A stretch of 64,000 nt of DNA from Streptomyces sporangiiformans (lineage in GTDB: Bacteria > Actinomycetota > Actinomycetes > Streptomycetales > Streptomycetaceae), in assembly GCF_005768555.2 (NCBI RefSeq), contig NZ_VCHX02000173.1, forward strand, positions 1 through 64,000. The letters are read 5' to 3'. The translations under genes were made by a program, and so were the position numbers. Shown piece after piece: positions 17,346-25,300 of this stretch. The notes under the pieces were generated by a model. That model searched no databases, had not been told where the DNA came from, and saw only the letters and a list, made by a program, of their open reading frames with translations. Within the stretch, counting starts at the first letter, position 1; the number at the start of each line of letters is the position of its first letter.

Positions 17346-18674
17346 ATGACTGGGGCGCACGGCTATAGCGAGTACACCACTCGCCTGCGAGAACTGACCA
17401 CTGACGTCGCCTCAGGTCGGTCGGTCCAACACCATCACCTCTTGGCCAGTGTCGACGGCGAGGCTTCGGAGCAACTGCGCCGACTTGTGCCGCTCGACTA
17501 TCGCCGGCAAGTCGGCGCCTTTTTTACCCCCGCACCACTCAAGCAGCGTGTAAGTGACATGTTGAAGTCCGGAGCCCGTTCGGAACGCTACCTTGATCCG
17601 GCGTGCGGTTCCGGTGACCTGCTATTGGCAGCGTCGCAGGCGTTGCCAATTCAAGAATCGCTGAAGGGGACACTCGAAGACTGGACTGATCGCCTACACG
17701 GCTGGGATATAAATAGCGAGTTCGTGGAAGCGGCACGGTTTAGATTGCTCATCGCCGCCCTATTGCGTCATGGATATCAGGCGCAGAGTAAATTGCCGAT
17801 TTCGAATACATCTACATACTTCACCAACATTACTGCTAAAGACGGGCTTGAGGCGCTAAGAAACCAAGAATCATTCGTGGGCCACGTCGTGCTGAATCCG
17901 CCCTTCAGTGTTGTTTCATCGCCTTTGAGTCGGCCATGGACATCACGCCCAACCTCGGCTGCGGCGCTATTCACCTATCAAGCAGCACATCACTTGGCTG
18001 ACGGAAGCCACCTAACAGCCATCCTCCCGGACGTCTTGAGGAGCGGCAGTCGTTACTCTGCTTGGCGCACACAGGTGAACAAGATTCTGAGTCGCAGTTC
18101 GTTGGACACCTATGGACAATTTGACGAGCATGCTGATGTAGATGTTTTCTTGCTAAGCGCCAAAGTTGCTCGCCGAGGATTGTTGGAAAACTCAAACGAG
18201 TGGTGGAACATTGGGGGTTCTGATGCAGCGAGCTCGCGGTCGGTAAATGACTTTTTCTCGGTGCGAGTTGGCACAGTTGTCGATAATCGTGATCCCCTAG
18301 ATGGCCCTGAGTTTCCATTTGCTCGAGCGCGGGATCTACCATCATCTGGCGAAATCTCCACTCCGGCACGTCGACGTAAATTCTCTCGTCGAGTATTTGA
18401 GCCTCCCTTCGTATTGGTACGAAGAACGTCGCGACCTTCAACTGCGCAACAACAGTCTCGGCTCTCGGGCGTGCTGGTTACAGGAGAGGAATCGGTCGCA
18501 GTGGACAATCATCTGATTGTTGCCTCGCCAAGAGATGGATCTGTCAAATCCTGCCAGACACTGCTCAAGGTACTTTCGAGCAAGTCCGCAAGCGAATGGC
18601 TAGACAATCGGATTAGATGTCGCCATCTCACAGTTGGGGCTGTGCGCGAGATCCCTTGGACAGATATCACCTAG
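17346..18674 (+). CDS. N6-adenine DNA methyltransferase
   Basis: A 442-residue gamma-class adenine methylase. The upstream FFTP motif (residues 59-62) and SAM motif DPACGSG (84-90) are typical of type I HsdM-like and stand-alone methylases. Catalytic motif IV is NPPF (184-187). The C-terminal part, which ends at RHLTVGAVREIPW, resembles the target-recognition tail of BREX- or type IIG-like enzymes but is short. No restriction subunit follows. It faces the GHKL operon across a 214-bp promoter gap and ends 225 bp before the second att copy. It may protect host DNA or mark self for the adjacent relay. Confidence 0.85.
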   Translation: MTGAHGYSEYTTRLRELTTDVASGRSVQHHHLLASVDGEASEQLRRLVPLDYRRQVGAFFTPAPLKQRVSDMLKSGARSERYLDPACGSGDLLLAASQALPIQESLKGTLEDWTDRLHGWDINSEFVEAARFRLLIAALLRHGYQAQSKLPISNTSTYFTNITAKDGLEALRNQESFVGHVVLNPPFSVVSSPLSRPWTSRPTSAAALFTYQAAHHLADGSHLTAILPDVLRSGSRYSAWRTQVNKILSRSSLDTYGQFDEHADVDVFLLSAKVARRGLLENSNEWWNIGGSDAASSRSVNDFFSVRVGTVVDNRDPLDGPEFPFARARDLPSSGEISTPARRRKFSRRVFEPPFVLVRRTSRPSTAQQQSRLSGVLVTGEESVAVDNHLIVASPRDGSVKSCQTLLKVLSSKSASEWLDNRIRCRHLTVGAVREIPWTDIT

Positions 18675-18899
18675 AACAGGCCTTCCCACTGCAGTTCAGT
18701 TGTCGGACCGGGCGGCCACATGAGCTTTGGCCGAGCGCGGACGAGATATGCGGCTACCGTGCGGCATGGACTCAAAGTGTCACGCTTCGTGGGTCGGGCG
18801 CTGGGGTTGCTCCGGCGCCGCGGACAAGGCGTGGACCGCTGGCCCTCAGTTGTCTGGCTACGGCTCACTGACCAGGCAAAACAGGCTGAGTGGAAAGGC

Positions 18900-18942
18900 C
18901 CTCCGGAGCCGTGTGCGCAGGTTCGAATCCTGCCGGGGGCAC
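18900..18942 (+). other. attachment site copy 2
   Basis: An exact 43-base copy of the tRNA-Arg 3' end with no 5' half of the tRNA nearby. It marks the right end of island A and the left end of island B. It also shares two further downstream bases with copy 3 but not with the tRNA. Confidence 0.88.
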
Positions 18943-18952
18943 TCCGGATCAA

Positions 18953-18984
18953 GGCGCTGAACTGCAGAAATGCAGATCAGCGCC
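18953..18984 (+). terminator. hairpin just after att copy 2
   Basis: GGCGCTGAACTGCA pairs with TGCAGATCAGCGCC (13 of 14) across a GAAA loop, followed by GTTCTT. It has the same position relative to the att copy as the terminator after the real tRNA, which suggests it was once a tRNA terminator. The surrounding gap 18675-19220 holds no other supported feature. Confidence 0.65.
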
Positions 18985-19220
18985 GTTCTTGTGCATGCCA
19001 AAACACACACGGCCCACTCCGCGATGACCACTCGACCCGACAGGGCTATGACCTGCAACTTTATGGTGTCAAACCGATGGAATCCCAAATATCCGATCTC
19101 GCGAAGTCGCCTCGCGCGGGACATGTGCGGGACGGAAACGGCACAAGGCGGAGCCAGCACCGTAGGATACCTGCCGTGACCTGCATGTTTGCCATCAATG
19201 ACGGTCTACGATGCTGGCAT

Positions 19221-19541
19221 ATGAGCAGGTACGCCGCAGCCAGGATCTACGAGCTTCCGGAGTCGCTCGACGAGTTGGTCGGGCCGACCTCCGGTGCCGT
19301 GACCTTGCCCCGGCACATCGGCTGGGGCCCGCACTACGAATACGACCTCGCCGACGCGGCCGACCTGCTCCTGATGTACGAGCGGGTCATCCGCGAGGCC
19401 CAGTCCACCGTTGACCTGCGAGCACACCTGAGCGCCGATATGTTGCGCCGACACTGGACGGACCTGTTCCTGCCCGCTCCGGCCCGGAGGGCCTGGCAGG
19501 ACCGCTTCCCCGAACTCGCACCTGCGGCGGCCGCGGGGTAA
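19221..19541 (+). CDS. small protein upstream of AbiEii gene (probable antitoxin partner)
   Basis: A 106-residue protein starting MSRYAAARIYELPESLDELVGP. It has a mid-section rich in aromatic and acidic residues and ends in a helical stretch (ADMLRRHWTDLFLPAPARRAW). It has no motif I can name. Its stop overlaps the next start as TAATG, so the two genes are translationally coupled. In Streptomyces this type of small gene is regularly found before an AbiEii-type nucleotidyltransferase. An antitoxin or accessory role is therefore likely but inferred from position only. Confidence 0.65.
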   Translation: MSRYAAARIYELPESLDELVGPTSGAVTLPRHIGWGPHYEYDLADAADLLLMYERVIREAQSTVDLRAHLSADMLRRHWTDLFLPAPARRAWQDRFPELAPAAAAG

Positions 19542-20294
19542 TGGACGAACTGCACCGCCGACTGATCCGCATCGGGCTCAACGCGCTCGCCGACGACTTC
19601 GGTTACGCCTTGGCAGGTGGCTACGCCGTCCAGGCCCATCAGATCGTCAACCGGTCAGTGACGACGTCGACCTCTTCGCCCCGATCAACCGGGCCACCGC
19701 GGAGATGCCCGCGGCCACCGAGCGCGTCGTCGCCGCCTACGAAGCCGCTGGCTTCACCGTGGAGCTGGCCCACCAGAACTCCGAGCACACCTACACGCGG
19801 CTGAACACCGATCCCGTCAGTGGTATCCAGAACAAGGTGGAACTCGTCGCCGAGTTCCTCAACAACCCGCCCGTGCCCTCCGAGCTCGGCCCAGTCCTGC
19901 ATCCCGACGACGTCGCCGCCTGGAAGACCATCGCACTGGACGGCCGGGCCGAGGTCCGCGACGCCATCGACGTCGACGGCCTCCTCAAGGCCCGCGTACA
20001 TGTTCGCCGACTCACTCGCCCGCATCCAGCGCTACACCGACAAGCAATTCGCCGCCTACGACCTTACCGCGGGCCGAAGCCGCATCCCTGCGCGAGCGAT
20101 TCGCCGACTGCCAACGCCAACTCATCGCTCCGCAGGACGAGAATCCCGCAGAGGAACGAGCCACAGCAGTAACCGCTTCGCCATCCAGCCAACAGCCCGT
20201 GCGCCAAGACACGGTCGCCAACGCGAAACATCCGTCGCCTGGCCCCGGTCGTCCCGAACGTTCACAACCGAGTGGCCGTCGCAGAAGCGGCTGA
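19541..20294 (+). pseudogene. AbiEii-type nucleotidyltransferase, frameshifted
   Basis: The first frame gives LADDFGYALAGGYAVQAHQIVNR, the GG-containing start of the nucleotidyltransferase fold. A frame change near 19650-19660 destroys the expected DDVDLF catalytic strand. The second frame continues ERVVAAYEAAGFTVELAHQ and KVELVAEFLNNPP up to DVDGLLKA. A second shift near 20000 leads to FADSLARIQRYTDKQFAAYDL and the C-terminal tail. Intact relatives are type IV toxins that modify tRNA or nucleotides; this copy cannot be active. Confidence 0.8.
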
Positions 20295-20372
20295 TCCTCA
20301 GTCCATGCCACGGCACGCCGACCAGCCACCATTCCCGGACTCGGAAGGAAGCCCCGGGGATTGGAAAGGCGC

Positions 20373-20795
20373 TCAATCGTATTCGCCCAGCAGCGCCTGG
20401 ATGCGCTGGCCGGCGATCGCGGCCCGTCCGTACAGGCGCTTGGCGTATTTGGCCATGAGGTCCTCGACACTGTTGCCGGCGCGTTCCGCGACCTCGGTGG
20501 GGTCCACTCCGGCATTCATCCAGGTGGACAGAGCCGAGTGACGCAGGTCATAGGGGCGAGCCGCGAGTGAGGTGTGTTCAGCAGGTCGGATGGAAGGGCC
20601 AGTTCCCAGGCTTCGTGCCAGGCGCGGTCGTACGTGCTGGAGGCGAGAATGCCACCGCGTTCGTTTAAGAACGGCCTTCCGGCGCCAGCGGTACCGAAAG
20701 TGTTGATGCTCTCTCGCCACAGCGCCACCAGCTCGGGCGGAAGCGGCACCGGACGGGTGTCCTCCGGCGGGCGCGGAGTCGTCCAGCACGGTGCC
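20373..20795 (-). pseudogene. tyrosine integrase C-terminal fragment, frameshifted
   Basis: One frame has RPVPLPPELVALWRESINTF, FLNERGGILASSTYDRAW and EAWELALPSDL. After a shift near 20580 the other frame gives ARPYDLRHSALSTWMNAGV, DPTEVAERAGNSVEDLMAKY and a tail ending in LLGEYD. LRHSAL contains the conserved His-box arginine and histidine. The N-terminal two thirds are gone. It lies 1.4 kb inside island B, where an integrase would be expected, so it is the probable relic of that island's mobilisation gene. Confidence 0.85.
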
Positions 20796-20796
20796 C

Positions 20797-21070
20797 CCGT
20801 CCTGACCGAGCCCGCCCGCCCCATCGGCCTGCCCGCCGAGCGGGACGCCGCGGAACAGACCGTGGAGATGCTGTTCGCCCACGTAGAGCGCATCGCCCGA
20901 GTGCACCACTTCGCCAAGGGAAAGGGCATCGCCGCCCCGCAGATCGGCATCGGTCGGGAGCGGCCGTCGTCCAACCCGCCGAGGAAGGCGCCGACGCGAT
21001 CGTGCTGCTCAACCCCCGCATCACCGCCGCCTCAGCGGAGACCGACGAGCAGTACGAAGGGTGTCTGTCC
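20797..21070 (+). pseudogene. peptide deformylase fragment
   Basis: PARPIGLPAERDAAEQTVEMLF is followed by AKGKGIAAPQIGIGR, motif I of peptide deformylase. After a frame change near 20965, IVLLNPRITAASAETDEQYEGCLS ends in motif II (EGCLS). The HEHDHL metal motif and all later residues are absent. This is an N-terminal remnant of an accessory deformylase that abuts the integrase relic. Confidence 0.75.
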
Positions 21071-21134
21071 AGGCACCCCGGGTGCCCGGGTGACGGCCGA
21101 CCGTCGCAGGTACGGTGCTGGGTACCGGTGAGCG

Positions 21135-21992
21135 TCACCGGTCGGAGGCCGGCGGGACGGTGCCCACGGTCACCGTGTTGCCCTCGCTCAGGTAACCCTG
21201 CGGGTCCCGCAGCGGGTTGGCCGCGCCGTCCGGGTCCAGGAAGGGCGCCCAGTCTCCCGCCAGGCGCCGGTCGGTGGCCTGCTGGGCGATGCGGGCGCAG
21301 GCCGCTGTGTAGAACCGCAGCGCTGCCGGCCCGAGCGGTGCGAAGTGTTCGATCAGCATCGTCCGCTGTCGCACCGACACCAGGCCGACGTCGTCGAGGT
21401 ACCGGTGGAGATCGCGGGTGCGCAACAGCTGCCGGGCGTAACCGGAGCTGCGGGCGGCGTGCCGGAAGAAGTCCGTGAGCAGGAAGGGGTCCGCCGGCCG
21501 CACGGTGATCAGGGAGGCGTCGAGATCCTTGACCACCACGATCCCGCCCGGCCGTACCACCCGGCTCAACTCCCGCAGGGCGCAAGCGAGTTCGTCGTCG
21601 TCGAGGTACTGCGTGGTGTTCGCGCACCAGACGGCGTCGAAGGTGTCGTCCTCGTACGGCAGGCCGAGGACGTCTCCCTGCCGGACGTCGACGGCGCAGC
21701 GGGATGGGTGGCGCCGCATCCGCTCGGCGGCGAGTTCCGCGTTCTCGGCCGCGAGATCGATCGCCGACACACGGCCCCCGGGACCGACCAGATCGGCCAG
21801 CCAGGGCAGGAAGGCACCGCTGCCACAGCCCGCGTCCAGCACATGCCAGTTGGAGCGGATGCCGACCTGATCGAGGGCCGCCCGGTAGTGCGGCAGGCAC
21901 GCCTCGAAGTGCGCGTCGACGATCGACTCGTGGGTGAATCCCAGCCCGGTCGATGCAGTGTGGCCCCAGGACGCATGATCCTCTGTCACCAT
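21135..21992 (-). CDS. class I SAM-dependent methyltransferase
   Basis: A 285-residue methyltransferase. Motif I is VLDAGCGSGAF (51-61), then AIDLAAENAELA for the acidic ribose-binding strand, VRQGDVLGLPYEDDTFDAVWCANTTQYL for motifs II-III and LSRVVRPGGIVVVKDL. It belongs to the Methyltransf_11/25-like small-molecule group. GGAAAGGAG precedes ATG 21992. It is the last gene of the ten-gene operon and overlaps the hydrolase gene. It is a likely N-, O- or C-methylation tailoring enzyme for the cluster product; the target atom is unknown. Confidence 0.85.
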   Translation of the reverse strand: MVTEDHASWGHTASTGLGFTHESIVDAHFEACLPHYRAALDQVGIRSNWHVLDAGCGSGAFLPWLADLVGPGGRVSAIDLAAENAELAAERMRRHPSRCAVDVRQGDVLGLPYEDDTFDAVWCANTTQYLDDDELACALRELSRVVRPGGIVVVKDLDASLITVRPADPFLLTDFFRHAARSSGYARQLLRTRDLHRYLDDVGLVSVRQRTMLIEHFAPLGPAALRFYTAACARIAQQATDRRLAGDWAPFLDPDGAANPLRDPQGYLSEGNTVTVGTVPPASDR

Positions 21993-22777
21993 TCGCTGTC
22001 TCCTTTCCGGTTCTCCGCGGCGGAGGCGTCGAGCAGTGCGGTGAGAAGCCGAGTGACGTGATCGGGGGCCTCGAGCGGTGGGAGATGGCCGGCCGTCGGC
22101 ACGGTGACGAGCCGCCCGCGCGGGAGGGCCTCGGCCGTGATTGCCGCCTCGTCGGCGGCCACGAGGTCGTCCTCGGCCCCTCTGAGGACGACGGCCGGCA
22201 CGTCGGTGCCGCGCAGGACGGACAGGGAGTCGGGGCGGGTCGCGATGGCGCGTTGGGCCCAGGACACCGACTCGGGAGCCGCGGTCGCAGCCATCGCCGT
22301 CACCTGCTCGGCCAGGTCGGGCCGTCGGGCTCGGGTGGCCGCGCCGAGCAGCAACGGGGCGGTGTGGGTGACCAGTTGGTCGCGGCGGGTTTCGTCGAGT
22401 ATCAGGTCGGCGAAACGGATGCGTTCGGCGGCCTCCTCGGGACTGTCGGCCCTCGCCCGAGTGGCCAGCAGGGCGAGGGCCCGGACCCGGTGACGGTGAC
22501 GGCGCAGGAAGGCCATCGCGACATAGCCGCCCATCGAGCATCCGGCGAGCACCACGGAGCCGACGCGGCGTTGGTCGAGCAGCGCGGCGAGGTCGTCGGC
22601 GACGGTGTCAAGCGAGGGGGGCGCCGTACCCAAGGGGGTGCCGCCGAATCCGCGCTGGTCGGGAGTGATGACCGTGCGGTCGCGTGCGCGCAGCGCCGCT
22701 GCCTGGGCCTGCCACATGGCGGAGTCCAGCGGCAGGGCGTGCAGCAGGACGACGGGGACGTCCTCGGTGCGGGTCAC
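21986..22777 (-). CDS. alpha/beta-fold hydrolase
   Basis: A 263-residue hydrolase that starts VVLLHALPLDSAMWQ, the oxyanion-hole loop. The nucleophile elbow is GCSMGG with Ser81, the acid is probably in VVLRGAEDDLVA, and the catalytic His lies in PTAGHLPPLEAPD. No lid domain of note is present. In a biosynthetic operon it could hydrolyse an ester or thioester or cleave a late intermediate. It overlaps both neighbours by a few bases. Confidence 0.88.
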   Translation of the reverse strand: MTRTEDVPVVLLHALPLDSAMWQAQAAALRARDRTVITPDQRGFGGTPLGTAPPSLDTVADDLAALLDQRRVGSVVLAGCSMGGYVAMAFLRRHRHRVRALALLATRARADSPEEAAERIRFADLILDETRRDQLVTHTAPLLLGAATRARRPDLAEQVTAMAATAAPESVSWAQRAIATRPDSLSVLRGTDVPAVVLRGAEDDLVAADEAAITAEALPRGRLVTVPTAGHLPPLEAPDHVTRLLTALLDASAAENRKGDSEW

Positions 22778-23418
22778 TGCTCGGCGCTCCGCTCGGCGTC
22801 GGCGACGAGAATGGCCGCCCGCGGGAGGAGATCCACGTCGCGCAACCAGGCGAGGCTCACCGGGGCGGGCGGCAGATCATGTATGGGAACGGCCCTGATG
22901 TGCGGCGGCAGCATCGCGCCGAGCGACTGGAACGACACGTGGACGGCTTGGCCGGCAGCGAGTACACCGACCATCGCCTTCACGGTCGTCATCCGGTGGA
23001 TGCGGCGGAGCGGTGTACCTGACGGGGTGTGCGGCGGCACGACCCTGTCCCAGACGTACGGCGGGAAGTCACCGGGGCAACGGAAGCAGTCGTAGCGGGC
23101 GGCCTCCTCGATCGACACCGTATCGCGGTCGGCGAGGGGGTGCTCCTTGCCGACGATCAGCGCGCGGCCGTCGAAGGCCACGGGCCGGCTGACGACGATG
23201 TCCGGTTCCTGTACGGCGTACTTGACGATCATGACGTCCAGGGCGCGGGCGCGCAGCGGGCGGAAGGGTTCGGCCACCTCGTACGGAACGAATTCCACCT
23301 CGTGCGAGCTGTGCCCCGCGGCGGTGATGACACGGGAGGCCAGGTGCGATGAGCCATGGACGCCGAGGCGGACGGGACGCGTGGCGTCGGGTGCTGCGGT
23401 GAGCAGGGGATCGGGCAC
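22774..23418 (-). CDS. orphan LysR-type effector-binding domain (no DNA-binding part)
   Basis: The 214 residues align with the periplasmic-binding-like effector domain of LysR regulators: VRLGVHGSSHLASRVI, ALDVMIVKYAVQEPDIVVSRPVAFDGRALIVGKEHPLADRDTVSIEEAARYDCFR and AGQAVHVSFQSLGAML. The N-terminal winged helix is missing, and no HTH lies upstream because the previous gene ends 2 bp before its GTG. It may be a ligand sensor, a decoy, or an enzyme-like binding protein. Such HTH-less forms are unusual. Its place inside an enzyme operon suggests it binds a pathway intermediate. Confidence 0.7.
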   Translation of the reverse strand: MPDPLLTAAPDATRPVRLGVHGSSHLASRVITAAGHSSHEVEFVPYEVAEPFRPLRARALDVMIVKYAVQEPDIVVSRPVAFDGRALIVGKEHPLADRDTVSIEEAARYDCFRCPGDFPPYVWDRVVPPHTPSGTPLRRIHRMTTVKAMVGVLAAGQAVHVSFQSLGAMLPPHIRAVPIHDLPPAPVSLAWLRDVDLLPRAAILVADAERSAEQ

Positions 23419-23420
23419 TT

Positions 23421-24176
23421 TCAGGTCTCCTCGGTCAGTGCGGCGTATGCCTGGAGCTCGTGGGGGCGGTGCACGTCCGTGTCGACGCGCAGCGCGGCGA
23501 ACGGCACGGCCAAGCCGGACAGGTGGGGCACTGCACGCAGGGTCAGCCTGTCCGCGGGCCGGATCAGTCCGTCCAGAACTGCCTCGACGAGAAGGTGGTT
23601 CACCTGGACGAGCATGTCGGAGACGGTGAGTCCCGACGTGGCGATGTACAGGTCACGGTGGACGTGGGGGCGGCTCGGAGGGCTCGGCGCACCGGACGCG
23701 GCAGGCCCGGACACGGCTATGGCGACCGGAGCCCACGCGGAGAGTTCACGTGCGCCGCTGAACGTCTTGAGCAGCCGGCGCAGGGCGGTGGTGGTCCGGT
23801 CGGCGGCAGGCCCGACCCAGGCCGATGACGCGTCGTCGGCGATGTGGTCGAAGGCGAACCGCTCCCTGAGGTTGTCGGGCCGCCCCGCCAGAAACAGGGT
23901 GCGGGTGAAAGAGCGCCGCCAGGGTACGGCGCGGTCAGCCGGCACCGACAACGCGAAGCGGCAGGTCTCGTGTACCCAGCGCGGTAGGGAGAAGCTGCCG
24001 ATGACGGCGACGACGGCACCGTCGGCCGGACCGTCCACCTCCCGGGAGGCGATGGCGGCTTTGGCGTCGCGCAGCGCGTCGGGAGTGGACACGTCCAGCC
24101 GGGCGGCCATTTCGGGTCGGGCCGTACGCAGCCTGTCGGCCGCGACGGTGAGCAGCATTTCGGGGCTGAGAGTCAT
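23421..24176 (-). CDS. uncharacterised protein of the hydrazine cluster
   Basis: A 251-residue protein with no motif I can assign. It opens with helices (MTLSPEMLLTVAADRLRTARPEMAARLDV). A beta segment VVAVIGSFSLPRWVHETCRFAL follows, then RRSFTRTLFLAGRPDNLRERF. The C-terminal part is HRDLYIATSGLTVSDMLVQVNHLLVEAVLDGLI. It resembles hypothetical proteins found in actinobacterial biosynthetic clusters, possibly DUF6182, but I cannot confirm that. Its ATG overlaps the stop of the ArgRS-like gene (ATGA), so the two are probably produced together and may form a complex. Confidence 0.6.
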   Translation of the reverse strand: MTLSPEMLLTVAADRLRTARPEMAARLDVSTPDALRDAKAAIASREVDGPADGAVVAVIGSFSLPRWVHETCRFALSVPADRAVPWRRSFTRTLFLAGRPDNLRERFAFDHIADDASSAWVGPAADRTTTALRRLLKTFSGARELSAWAPVAIAVSGPAASGAPSPPSRPHVHRDLYIATSGLTVSDMLVQVNHLLVEAVLDGLIRPADRLTLRAVPHLSGLAVPFAALRVDTDVHRPHELQAYAALTEET

Positions 24177-25300
24177 ATGAACACCGTGGTCAGCAGGTCG
24201 TTGGCCGGGGGCCGGCGGCTGCGGCCGAGCAGCGACGAGGTGAGCCGGTAGGGATCGACATGCGTGTGAGCGCGCCGATGCCGGGCCAGCAGAGCGGGCA
24301 GTGCGCCCGGGACCCGTGGCGTCTCCCGCGCACGGCTCAGCAGTTGTTCCGCGCGGGCGAGGCTCTTGCGCAGCAGGTCGTAGCGGAACGACTCCCGCTG
24401 TCCGGGTCCGAGGGTGGCGATGAAGTACAGGCGCATGCCGAGGCGGAGCGCGGCCGGGTCGTATTCGTCGCCGAGGGTGCGCAGCAGTACGTCCGTGGTG
24501 TGGCTGTGCCAGCCGCCGTGCCGGGCGGAGGTGATCTTGCCGTCGATCGGCACCCGGCCGATGGGCACCCGGTGAACGGTGGTCCCCGTGCCGGTCAGCG
24601 CCCGTTCCACGAGTTGGTAATCGGGATCGAGTTCCCGGTCGTACAGCAGCACGGTCTCGTCGTAGCAGGGGGCGAGCGGCAGCAGTTCGCGCAGTGCGCA
24701 GGCGAGATAGTTGGGGCGTCCGTCCGCGGTGACGATCTGCCGCAGGGGCAGGCCGTGGCGGGTCGCGTCGAGGTACACGGGGCCACCCACGTACCGCTGG
24801 TCCAGGCCCAGGCCGGCCGCCACGAGATGCCGGATCATCTCCTCCAGCCCGAACCCGGGCGGTTGGCGCGCCAGTAGTCCCGGGTCGTGCAGGCCGAGCC
24901 GCTCGTAGTGCCGGCTCCACAGCCGCAGCACGCGTGCGCTGGCGGGGTGCACATAGCCCGTGCGCTCGACGGCCTCGGCGTACGGGCGTACGTCCGCGGC
25001 GGTGAGCGGCCTGCGCTCGGCCCGGAAGCGCACATACAGTTCGCCGACCTCCTCCTCGGACAGGGCGTCGTAGTCGACGTCGCCGTGGCTGCGATCGAGG
25101 AACTCCCAGAAGCCCAGCGTCTGTTCGGTGGGGTGGTACGTGGTGTGGCTGTAGCGGTACGTGACGTCGGCCAGATGTGCCGTGGCCCGGAACATCACAT
25201 CCGTCCAGAGCAGGCCTTTGAGGTGGCTGGGGGTCAGCGGCTTGGACGGAGTGACGGTGATCGGTGCCAGCAGCACCCGACGGCGTCCCCCTGTCATCAC
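24173..25300 (-). CDS. class I aminoacyl-tRNA synthetase-like protein (ArgRS-like, degenerate HIGH)
   Basis: The 375-residue protein can be laid over the catalytic core of arginyl-tRNA synthetases. KPLTPSHLKGLLWTDVMFRA occupies the place of the KPLHVGHLRSTIIGD-type strand, with TPSH (23-26) instead of HIGH. YSHTTYHPTEQTLGFWEFL follows where ArgRS has its NH-GDWGTQFG loop. Later, ADGRPNYLACALRELL matches the SDGT-Y-TRDLA block, and GKITSA (254-259) stands for KMSKS. The N-terminal Add1 domain is absent and no full anticodon-binding domain is present. It probably activates or binds an amino acid instead of charging tRNA. The family call is my inference from motif order. Confidence 0.5.
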   Translation of the reverse strand: MMTGGRRRVLLAPITVTPSKPLTPSHLKGLLWTDVMFRATAHLADVTYRYSHTTYHPTEQTLGFWEFLDRSHGDVDYDALSEEEVGELYVRFRAERRPLTAADVRPYAEAVERTGYVHPASARVLRLWSRHYERLGLHDPGLLARQPPGFGLEEMIRHLVAAGLGLDQRYVGGPVYLDATRHGLPLRQIVTADGRPNYLACALRELLPLAPCYDETVLLYDRELDPDYQLVERALTGTGTTVHRVPIGRVPIDGKITSARHGGWHSHTTDVLLRTLGDEYDPAALRLGMRLYFIATLGPGQRESFRYDLLRKSLARAEQLLSRARETPRVPGALPALLARHRRAHTHVDPYRLTSSLLGRSRRPPANDLLTTVFI

